Source of the DNA: Salibacteraceae bacterium
Lineage (GTDB): Bacteria; Bacteroidota; Bacteroidia; Flavobacteriales_G; Salibacteraceae
DNA: 6,750 nucleotides
NCBI GenBank assembly: GCA_023262195.1
Contig: JALRDM010000028.1
Location: forward strand, 1-6,750
Reading direction: 5' to 3'
In this document: positions 1-5,618 of the stretch, piece after piece
How the letters are laid out: each line of letters starts with the position of its first letter
How positions within the stretch are numbered: position 1 is the stretch's first letter
Translations under genes and position numbers: made by a program
Notes under the pieces: generated by a model
The model's database searches: none
What the model saw: only the letters and a program-made list of their open reading frames with translations
Told to the model about the DNA's origin: nothing

Positions 1-162
1 ATTTAACGTGCGGCTGTATTCGTATCCCTTGTGCACTCCAGGACTTGGCTGTGCGTATGTGGATGTTTGGTAAATCGGGGTCATAATTGCACCTGTGGCA
101 GAATCGGGTTCTATACCAGCGTGAAGCGCTTTAGTTTCAAACTTGTGATCGTGATTTTGCAT
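1..162 (-). CDS. Cys/Met-metabolism PLP-dependent enzyme (cystathionine gamma-synthase/lyase type), N-terminal part
   Basis: The minus strand from the ATG at 160-162 is open to the window edge and gives 54 codons; the C-terminal part, including the PLP lysine, lies outside. The product starts MQNHDHKFETKALHAG and continues with the family hallmarks: the ALHAG segment (12-16), MTPIYQTSTY (27-36) and YEYSR (47-51). In the family, the Tyr and Arg of the YxYSR motif (here Tyr49 and Arg51) reach into the neighbouring subunit's active site and bind the PLP phosphate. These cytosolic enzymes handle cystathionine, homocysteine or methionine in trans-sulfuration. The fragment cannot separate cystathionine gamma-synthase from cystathionine gamma- or beta-lyase, or from methionine gamma-lyase. 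The SPGVHKGYEYSR stretch resembles Bacteroidota proteins usually labelled cystathionine gamma-synthase. It lies 40 bases behind cruF on the same strand, so cotranscription is possible but a functional link to carotenoids is not evident. Confidence 0.88.
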   Translation of the reverse strand, partial: MQNHDHKFETKALHAGIEPDSATGAIMTPIYQTSTYAQPSPGVHKGYEYSRTLN

Positions 163-202
163 AGCTGCGAATGTATAATTCAGCTACTCCAAAGTCGAGA
201 AA

Positions 203-826
203 TCAGACAAATATTGTGAGCGCTGAAAAGAAAATTAACTGAGCTAAAAAGACCGTATAGCCTATGGTTTTGTTCAGATCGATGCGATTAACCTGCCACA
301 AGTAGGAGAGGGCAGCAGATATTACAAACCATGCGATGTAGTTGGTAAGGGGAACCTCTGGATTTTCCCAGGTCCAAAAGTTGACTTTGATGGCTACAGG
401 TTCAATCAACACATCCAAAAGGGTCATCAGAGCGGCAGCAATTAGAATTCGTGAAATCAAACTCGGTCCAATGCGGTTGGCGATCGAGTTGGTTGCATAG
501 AGCAATATGAACCAATTGACTCCAATGATCCAAGGCGTTTGCAATACATGTGGTCCAAGCATGTTGCTATACTCATAGGTGCCAAACGGCCAACCGGTCT
601 GTATACCAATAACTTCTATGCCAAGACCACAGGTATACGTAGCGACAAATACCCACCAATATTTCCAATTATCTTGATTCCAAAGGATAATGCCCAGGGT
701 TAATAGCAGGTTTAGTGGGGTGAGCAATAAAAATTTGGGAGCATCTCCCAGCAAAACACCACCAATACCAATGAGGTGAAAAAGCACTAAAATGAATATG
801 GATATATTGGTCTTATGCTTGGCCAT
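203..826 (-). CDS. cruF: Carotenoid 1,2-hydratase (CruF-type carotenoid biosynthesis membrane protein)
   Basis: This 207-residue, very hydrophobic protein has about six to seven membrane segments (roughly 8-27, 32-49, 55-73, 98-114, 124-142, 161-178 and 189-206). It carries the conserved polar positions of the CruF/DUF422 family: Glu71 in GLGIEVIG, GWPFGTYEY (78-86), Asn104-Trp105, Asp138, Glu142-Pro143, NFWTW (149-153) and Asn162-Tyr163. CruF proteins hydrate the terminal 1,2 double bond of acyclic carotenoid ends. In Bacteroidota the substrate is usually gamma-carotene, giving 1'-hydroxy-gamma-carotene on the way to saproxanthin, myxol or flexixanthin. Its start at 826 lies 14 bases inside the end of crtD in another frame, which suggests translational coupling. 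The neighbouring CrtD acts on the product, which strongly supports the assignment. The family also contains archaeal bisanhydrobacterioruberin hydratases, so exact substrate specificity is inferred from context. Confidence 0.88.
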   Translation of the reverse strand: MAKHKTNISIFILVLFHLIGIGGVLLGDAPKFLLLTPLNLLLTLGIILWNQDNWKYWWVFVATYTCGLGIEVIGIQTGWPFGTYEYSNMLGPHVLQTPWIIGVNWFILLYATNSIANRIGPSLISRILIAAALMTLLDVLIEPVAIKVNFWTWENPEVPLTNYIAWFVISAALSYLWQVNRIDLNKTIGYTVFLAQLIFFSALTIFV

Positions 827-2282
827 GTGTGATCATTTCAGCCGTAATTTTTGCGCTTAGTAGCGCCAAAGGAATACCGCCACCTGGGTGAACACTTCCA
901 CCACAGAAATAGAGATTGTCTAATAGATTTGAGAAATTTGGATGTCTTAAGAATGCCGCCATTTGATCGTTAGAGCTTGTGCCATACAAGGCACCCTGAT
1001 AGCTCCGAGTATCTTCTTCAATACCTTGTGGAGTCCAAATGCGCTCTTCAACTATCAACTTAGAGACATCGCATTTCAATATGCGATTAATCTTTTTAAT
1101 AACCCGTGCCTTCAACTTTTGTGTTTCCGAATCCCAGTCCTGACCAGTATGCGATGGTGCGTTGATCATTACAAACCAGTTTTCCCCTCCATCTGGAGCA
1201 TCTGATGAATTCGTTTTTGATGAAATATTGATGTAGACCGTTGGGTCTTCTGGAAGCTCTTTTTTGTCAAAAATGGATTCGAATTCAGACTTGTAATTAT
1301 CAGAGAAAAGTATGTTGTGAAGGCCCAGTTCATCAAACGACTTATGAAGGCCCCAATAAAACACCACGGCCGAACTTGATCGCTCTTGATTCAGTTTTTT
1401 CTCGGGGGCTTTTAGATTTGGGAGGAGTTTCTTGTAGGTGAAAAATACATCGGCATTGCTGACGACCGTATCCGCTTGAAAAATGTTTCCACCACTTTTA
1501 ATTCCTGTAGCCTTGCGCTTATTATAAGTGATCTCATCCACCGGTGCATTGAAGTGAAACTTTACGCCCAAGTCTTTCGCTAATCTATGGAGCGAATTTG
1601 GAATTTCGATCATTCCTCCTTTCGGAGCGAAGGTTCCAAACCCATGTTCAAACCAAGGAATCACATTGAGTATACCAGATGCTCGGTAAGGGTTAGATCC
1701 ATTATAGGTGGCAAATCGGTTGAATAATTGTACGAGATGAGGCTCTCCCAATCGAATCTTGTTTGCTCGATTCATGGATTTGAATAGGTCAAACTGGGCA
1801 ATCTTGAGCATGGACGCGAGCGTTTCTTTGCTCAACCAAGTATCTATTTTGTGTAGCGACTTTTCTAGAAATATCTTCCCACTGTGCTGATAAATATTTT
1901 CGGCATAATCGAAGTACTCTTGAATCACTTCGCTTGGTACGCCTAATACTTGTGATGCCTCTTCGGTAAATCTTTTTGGATCGGAATAGCCCTTGAGTTG
2001 AGTTCCATCCTCCCAAACATAGCGGCACGCCTCATCCAAATTATCATATTCAAAGTAGTCCTTAGGATGCCTTCCAGCCAGCTCAAAGAGTTCAGTCATA
2101 TATTGTGGCATGGTAAAGAGCGAAGGACCTCCATCGAATCGGAACCTGCCCAGTTCAAACTGATGCAGCTTACCACCGGGATAGTCATTGGCTTCATACA
2201 CTTCAACCTCATGGCCTTGAAGCGCTAAACGAATACTGAGGCCGAGTGAACCCACACCCGCACCAACGATGATGGTTTTCAT
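813..2282 (-). CDS. crtD: 1-hydroxycarotenoid 3,4-desaturase (CrtD, phytoene desaturase family)
   Basis: The 489-residue product begins MKTIIVGAGVGSLG with the FAD/NAD-binding Rossmann motif GxGxxG (Gly7, Gly9, Gly11). Glu30 (VYEAND) is the expected ribose-binding acid, followed by PGGK (35-38) and an RFDGGPSLFT segment. The C-terminal CrtI-family FAD signature is CGGSVHPGGGIP (460-471). It is a membrane-associated flavoprotein desaturase. CrtD is preferred over the phytoene desaturase CrtI because of the GGPSLFT segment and the directly overlapping cruF: CruF makes the 1'-hydroxy end that CrtD desaturates at C-3',4'. An in-frame ATG lies 18 bases upstream (at 2300) and would add MFSLSL, but the Met at 2282 places the beta strand and glycine loop at the usual distance from the N-terminus. 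No Shine-Dalgarno is visible, as is common in Bacteroidota. A CrtI role cannot be excluded from sequence alone. Confidence 0.85.
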   Translation of the reverse strand: MKTIIVGAGVGSLGLSIRLALQGHEVEVYEANDYPGGKLHQFELGRFRFDGGPSLFTMPQYMTELFELAGRHPKDYFEYDNLDEACRYVWEDGTQLKGYSDPKRFTEEASQVLGVPSEVIQEYFDYAENIYQHSGKIFLEKSLHKIDTWLSKETLASMLKIAQFDLFKSMNRANKIRLGEPHLVQLFNRFATYNGSNPYRASGILNVIPWFEHGFGTFAPKGGMIEIPNSLHRLAKDLGVKFHFNAPVDEITYNKRKATGIKSGGNIFQADTVVSNADVFFTYKKLLPNLKAPEKKLNQERSSSAVVFYWGLHKSFDELGLHNILFSDNYKSEFESIFDKKELPEDPTVYINISSKTNSSDAPDGGENWFVMINAPSHTGQDWDSETQKLKARVIKKINRILKCDVSKLIVEERIWTPQGIEEDTRSYQGALYGTSSNDQMAAFLRHPNFSNLLDNLYFCGGSVHPGGGIPLALLSAKITAEMITHGQA

Positions 2283-2304
2283 AAGGGACAAAGAAAACAT
2301 CTAT

Positions 2305-2333
2305 CATACGTAGTTTGTTTTTTTAACGTGCAA
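2305..2333 (-). promoter_or_regulatory. Candidate Bacteroidota-type promoter for crtD-cruF
   Basis: Read on the minus strand, a TTG (2333-2331) is followed after 18 bases by TACGTATG (2312-2305). This has one mismatch to the Bacteroidota -7 consensus TAnnTTTG, with normal spacing to the -33 TTG. The element ends 22 bases before the crtD ATG at 2282, leaving room for a short leader. The -33 part overlaps the first codons of the divergent gene starting at 2328. The motif is short and the region AT-rich, so a chance match is possible. Confidence 0.35.
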
Positions 2334-2882
2334 TCAAGATTAAAATATGCATTCGGGATAGCAATGGCCGCATTGGTCGCCCTAACCATTACGCTGGCTC
2401 CAGATCACCCTGTGCTGAAAAAGGATAAGCTTAATACACACGTAATGGAGTCAAATGCCTTGTATTTTAAAAATCTAAGGCAGTTTTACTATGATATTTC
2501 TGAGGACGATCGCTCTGGTTATTACATGTATGATCACCCCGATCAGAAAGTTTTCTCGGAGTTGGCACCAAGGCTTAAGATCGTAGATAACTGGAGACAA
2601 GATCAGGCCTACATCATTTTTGAAAACACGGACTCTACTACAAGCACCAAAATGCTTAAAATTTATGATGGAGCTGAGAGCAGGGAGTTTGCTCTACAGG
2701 ATTTGAATGCCATGCAGAGTTTAAACCTCGGAGTATCAATCTTTGAATCTGTTACAAATGACAGTGCAATTTTCACGGTAAAAATCGGCAATGAAAACAT
2801 GCTTATTTGGAACACCCCAGATCAAAGAAGGGTCGTTAAGACCATATTGAAGGACTATTTTAAGCTGGTGGGTGCGCTGTAA
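2328..2882 (+). CDS. Hypothetical membrane-anchored or exported protein
   Basis: I do not recognise this 184-residue product. It has a short basic N-terminus (Arg4, Lys6) and one hydrophobic stretch at about residues 7-24 (YAFGIAMAALVALTITLA). This fits an N-terminal membrane anchor or a signal peptide without a clear cleavage site; no lipobox cysteine is present. The rest is soluble, rich in Asp, Asn and aromatic residues (for example QFYYDISEDD and SGYYMYDHPD), and ends in a basic segment RRVVKTILKDYF. The start is GTG at 2328; no in-frame ATG lies upstream before the divergent crtD. The internal ATG at 2364 would delete the basic residues in front of the hydrophobic stretch, so GTG is preferred. 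It precedes the queuosine-precursor transporter by 18 bases on the same strand and may share its transcript. That it is a real gene is supported by its length and protein-like composition, and by lying outside other genes. Confidence 0.7.
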   Translation: MQSRLKYAFGIAMAALVALTITLAPDHPVLKKDKLNTHVMESNALYFKNLRQFYYDISEDDRSGYYMYDHPDQKVFSELAPRLKIVDNWRQDQAYIIFENTDSTTSTKMLKIYDGAESREFALQDLNAMQSLNLGVSIFESVTNDSAIFTVKIGNENMLIWNTPDQRRVVKTILKDYFKLVGAL

Positions 2883-2900
2883 GCTCAGATATTCCTTCAT

Positions 2901-3587
2901 TTGCTTGAAGTGAACAAGAAGCAAAGACAAAAAGCTGATAATCTCTATCTCACGCTTGCAGGACTCTTCATTACTGCATTGGTCGTATGCAATCTCATCG
3001 CGAATAAGTTTGTTTCCGTTGATTTAGGATTCTACACGTTCACCCTTTCTGCAGGGGTTTTGCCATATCCCATAACGTTTTTGATTACTGATATCCTGAG
3101 TGAAATGTATGGGAGGAAGAAGACAAGTAGGGTGGTTTTGATGGGCTTTGCAGCGCTCTTATTTACCATCTTAATCCTATGGCTAGGGAAGCAGTTCGCT
3201 GCAATTGAATCCTCTCCGGTGAGCGACTCGGTTTACAATGCAGCATTCGGAAACTCACAGCGTGTGATTTTCGCCTCCATGACAGCTTATCTTGTTGCAC
3301 AACTTGTTGATGTGCGGTCATTCCATTTTTGGAAACGCCTCACCAATGGAAAAATGCTTTGGTTGCGAAATAATGCTTCGACCATGCTCTCACAATTGGT
3401 GGATACAACCTTAGTAGTTGGGGTGCTCTTCTATGGAAAAGAGAGCTTTGAAACCATGTCTGGGTTCATTATTGATGGTTGGCTATTCAAGGCTTTAGCC
3501 GCATTTGTGGATACCATACCCATTTACATCATCGTTTGGATAATCCGAAGACAGTTTAACTTGAAATGGGGCCAGGAGATTAGTTAG
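2901..3587 (+). CDS. yhhQ: Queuosine precursor transporter (YhhQ / DUF165 family)
   Basis: This 228-residue inner-membrane protein has about six hydrophobic segments (approximately 16-36, 44-63, 78-97, 123-138, 165-180 and 195-215). It shows the hallmarks of the YhhQ (vitamin uptake-like, DUF165) family: PITFLITDILSEMYGRKK (57-74) with the conserved Asp64, Glu68 and Tyr70-Gly71, LVAQLVDV (131-138), and the RNN...QLVDT segment (156-169). Escherichia coli YhhQ imports preQ0/preQ1, precursors of the tRNA nucleoside queuosine; the role here follows from family membership. The length is close to the family norm of about 220. No ATG lies near the N-terminus: TTG at 2901 gives 228 residues and GTG at 2910 gives 225, and the sequence does not decide between them. 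It follows the 184-residue hypothetical gene by 18 bases. No rho-independent terminator is evident after the stop. Confidence 0.88.
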   Translation: MLEVNKKQRQKADNLYLTLAGLFITALVVCNLIANKFVSVDLGFYTFTLSAGVLPYPITFLITDILSEMYGRKKTSRVVLMGFAALLFTILILWLGKQFAAIESSPVSDSVYNAAFGNSQRVIFASMTAYLVAQLVDVRSFHFWKRLTNGKMLWLRNNASTMLSQLVDTTLVVGVLFYGKESFETMSGFIIDGWLFKALAAFVDTIPIYIIVWIIRRQFNLKWGQEIS

Positions 3588-3745
3588 TTTTTGGCAACTA
3601 TACGTTGACTCATGGTTACTTCGTTTATTATCCAGTTTAGAAGATGGCCTCCAGTTTCAAGCTAATCCAACAATATCATGTTGATTTATGCAATATCTGA
3701 GACAGAATAAATAAAGGTGCATTAAGTTATTTCAAATGCGAGTTT

Positions 3746-3753
3746 TACCTTCG
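3746..3753 (+). promoter_or_regulatory. Candidate -7 element of the suf operon promoter
   Basis: TACCTTCG differs by one base from the Bacteroidota -7 consensus TAnnTTTG and is followed by CAGCC. A transcription start would be expected near 3758-3760, giving a leader of about 65 bases before sufA. No good TTG -33 element is seen at the right distance (only TTA at 3727-3729), so support is limited. The placement just before the inverted repeat at 3766-3786 adds some weight. Confidence 0.4.
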
Positions 3754-3765
3754 CAGCCAGCTATC

Positions 3766-3786
3766 TATTTAGATTTAATCTAAATA
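3766..3786. promoter_or_regulatory. Perfect 21-base inverted repeat, candidate operator of the suf operon
   Basis: The half-site TATTTAGATT (3766-3775) is mirrored exactly by AATCTAAATA (3777-3786) around a single central base, a 10-1-10 palindrome without mismatch. It lies 39 bases before the sufA start, immediately downstream of the candidate -7 element. A bound dimer there would block transcription or early elongation. The inner TTAGATT-N-AATCTAA has the 7-1-7 layout used by Fur/PerR-type dimers but not the known Fur or PerR sequence. Other iron- or Fe-S-responsive repressors (DtxR-type, Rrf2/IscR-type) are equally conceivable. A hairpin terminator is unlikely because the stem is almost all A/T and has no loop. 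Confidence 0.55.
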
Positions 3787-3824
3787 AACGGCAAACATCT
3801 GATAACTAAAACTGTTAATGGATT

Positions 3825-4148
3825 ATGATCAAAGTAAGTGAGAGTGCTAAAGCGCAGGCTCAAAAACTGATGCAAGAGCAAAACCTAAGCAATGCGTTCA
3901 TACGAGTTGGAGTCAAGGGCGGGGGCTGCTCTGGACTAACGTACATTATGGATTTTGATACTGAGCTTAAGGATGAAGACAAGGTCTTTGAAGACAATGG
4001 GATTAAGATAGTGGTAGATAAAAAGAGCTTCTTGTATCTCGTGGGTACCGAGCTGAATTACTCAGGTGGTTTGAATGGTAAGGGTTTTGAATTCATTAAT
4101 CCTAATGCCAACCGCACTTGTGGTTGCGGTGAAAGTTTTTCTATCTAA
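3825..4148 (+). CDS. sufA: A-type iron-sulfur carrier protein (SufA/IscA/HesB family)
   Basis: This 107-residue protein has the complete HesB/IscA signature: Cys35 in GGGCSGLTY and the C-terminal pair Cys99/Cys101 in TCGCGESF. These three cysteines bind iron or an Fe-S cluster in the family. Such cytosolic carriers accept clusters from a scaffold and pass them to apo-enzymes. The length is typical and the ATG at 3825 gives the usual N-terminus MIKVSESAKAQ. sufB starts 18 bases after its stop, so the two are almost certainly cotranscribed. A SufA-like role rather than IscA or ErpA is inferred from that neighbour. Expression probably answers to iron or cluster status through the palindrome in its leader. 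Confidence 0.93.
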   Translation: MIKVSESAKAQAQKLMQEQNLSNAFIRVGVKGGGCSGLTYIMDFDTELKDEDKVFEDNGIKIVVDKKSFLYLVGTELNYSGGLNGKGFEFINPNANRTCGCGESFSI

Positions 4149-4166
4149 GATTTATACAGCAAGATT

Positions 4167-5615
4167 ATGGCGTACACGGAAGCAGAATTAGCAGAGGAGC
4201 TGAAGAATAAAAAATACGAGTTTGGATTTGTCTCCAACTTTGAGTCAGACAAGGCCCCAAAAGGTTTAAATGAAGATATTATTCGGTTAATCTCCGCTAA
4301 AAAAAATGAACCAGAATGGTTGCTCGAGTATCGATTAAACGCCCTGAAGGTCTGGCAAGAAATGGTGGAGCCCGAATGGGCACATATTCATTATCCTAAG
4401 GTTGATTTTCAAGATCTACACTACTACTCAGCTCCCAAGACCAAGAAAAGGCTAAACAGCTTAGATGAGCTTGACCCGGAATTGAAGGCCATGTATGATA
4501 AGCTTGGTATAAGCACAGAGGAGCAAAAAAGACTGACAGGAGTGGCTGTTGATGTGGTGATTGATAGCGTGAGCGTAGAAACCAGCTTTAAGGAAAAGTT
4601 GGCAGAATTGGGAATCATCTTCTGTTCCTTTTCTGAAGCTGTTCAGGCTCATCCGGAGTTGGTAAAGAAATACATGGGAACTGTGGTGCCGACTAATGAC
4701 AATTTCTATGCGGCACTTAATGCGGCTGTGTTTACAGATGGCTCATTTTGCTATATACCAAAAGGTGTGAGATGCCCAATGGAATTGAGTACGTATTTTA
4801 GAATCAATGATGCTCAGACAGGACAATTTGAGCGAACTCTTGTAGTTGCAGATACTGGCAGTTACGTCAGTTACCTCGAAGGCTGCACTGCTCCGATGCG
4901 CGATGAAAATCAACTGCACGCTGCGGTAGTGGAACTAATTGCAATGGATGATGCGGAAATAAAATACAGCACAGTTCAGAATTGGTATCCTGGTGATGAA
5001 CAGGGCAAAGGGGGTATTTACAATTTCGTTACGAAGAGAGGTCTTTGCGAAGGAAGAAATTCGAAAATCAGCTGGACCCAAGTTGAAACGGGTTCAGCCA
5101 TTACATGGAAATATCCTAGCTGTGTGTTAAAAGGAGATAATTCTGTGGGAGAGTTCTACTCAGTGGCAGTGACCAATAATTATCAGCAAGCAGATACAGG
5201 AACCAAAATGGTACACATCGGTAAGAACACCAAAAGCACCATTATCTCTAAGGGTATTTCGGCAGGGAAGAGTAACAACAGCTACCGAGGGCTCGTTAAA
5301 ATATTGCCGAAAGCCAGTCAAGCCCGAAACTTTAGTCAATGCGATTCGCTACTCTTGGGAAGTGAGTGCGGAGCACACACGTTTCCCTACATAGAGACTC
5401 AGAATAGCACAGCCAAGGTAGAACATGAAGCTACGACCTCGAAAATAGGAGAAGATCAGATTTTCTATTGCCTCCAACGCGGAATCGATGAAGAAAAGGC
5501 AGTAAGCCTGATCGTAAATGGATACGCAAAAGAGGTACTAAATAAGCTACCCATGGAATTCGCAATCGAAGCACAAAAACTACTGAGTATATCGCTGGAG
5601 GGTAGCGTGGGATAG
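4167..5615 (+). CDS. sufB: Fe-S cluster assembly scaffold protein SufB
   Basis: The 482-residue product is full length for SufB. It contains the conserved core [20 protein letters not shown] (about 181-200), the beta-helix region, and the C-terminal block [18 protein letters not shown]. Cys392 (SQCDSLLLG), His420 and Glu421 are spaced exactly as Cys405, His433 and Glu434 of Escherichia coli SufB, residues implicated in cluster assembly at the SufB-SufD interface. SufB works in the cytosol as the scaffold of the SufBC2D complex, receiving sulfur from SufS/SufE and driven by the SufC ATPase. It follows sufA by 18 bases. Unusually, the gene 3 bases downstream encodes a membrane glycosyltransferase rather than SufC; SufC, SufD and SufS are not in this window. 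No frameshift or missing key residue was seen. Confidence 0.97.
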   Translation: MAYTEAELAEELKNKKYEFGFVSNFESDKAPKGLNEDIIRLISAKKNEPEWLLEYRLNALKVWQEMVEPEWAHIHYPKVDFQDLHYYSAPKTKKRLNSLDELDPELKAMYDKLGISTEEQKRLTGVAVDVVIDSVSVETSFKEKLAELGIIFCSFSEAVQAHPELVKKYMGTVVPTNDNFYAALNAAVFTDGSFCYIPKGVRCPMELSTYFRINDAQTGQFERTLVVADTGSYVSYLEGCTAPMRDENQLHAAVVELIAMDDAEIKYSTVQNWYPGDEQGKGGIYNFVTKRGLCEGRNSKISWTQVETGSAITWKYPSCVLKGDNSVGEFYSVAVTNNYQQADTGTKMVHIGKNTKSTIISKGISAGKSNNSYRGLVKILPKASQARNFSQCDSLLLGSECGAHTFPYIETQNSTAKVEHEATTSKIGEDQIFYCLQRGIDEEKAVSLIVNGYAKEVLNKLPMEFAIEAQKLLSISLEGSVG

Positions 5616-5618
5616 CCA

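Larger units (their letters stand above)
3588..3824. other. Non-coding region between the transporter and the suf genes
   Basis: This 237-base stretch separates the yhhQ-type gene from sufA. I found no coding sequence of gene-like quality in it. The proximal part contains two loosely spaced direct repeats, TCCAGTTT at 3631-3638 and 3650-3657, and CAATATC at 3671-3677 and 3691-3697. It also has a weak 5-base-pair hairpin (3668-3683) without a following T-run, so no convincing terminator. The distal part holds the candidate suf promoter and a perfect palindrome, listed separately. Confidence 0.7.

Noticed and set aside
168..175. Minus-strand TACATTCG just before the PLP enzyme start, as a promoter
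   Set aside because: It ends only 5 bases before the ATG, and the nearest upstream TTG is too close (14 bases).
31..219. A 62-codon plus-strand open frame at the left edge
   Set aside because: It runs antisense to the start of the PLP enzyme and the end of cruF. Its Cys-rich composition is not protein-like, whereas the minus strand has clear family motifs.
1789..2028. A 79-codon minus-strand frame, and plus-strand frames at 963-1205, 1241-1441 and 1998-2228
   Set aside because: All lie entirely inside crtD in other frames and show no family motifs.
2311..2317. Plus-strand -7-like element TAGTTTG before the 184-residue gene
   Set aside because: It is one base short of the TAnnTTTG consensus, has no TTG at the right distance, and would leave almost no leader.
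3668..3683. Possible terminator hairpin after the transporter (CAACA/TGTTG with a 6-base loop)
   Set aside because: The stem is only 5 base pairs and no T-run follows.
3588..3824. Riboswitch or small RNA in the intergenic region
   Set aside because: No conserved riboswitch core or stable GC-containing multi-stem structure could be recognised by eye.
3818..3841. Tiny 7-codon frame (ATG at 3818) overlapping the sufA start, as a leader peptide
   Set aside because: It is too short and featureless to support regulation, and probably arises by chance.
4424..4652. Minus-strand frames inside sufB
   Set aside because: They are shadows of the strongly conserved sufB coding sequence.
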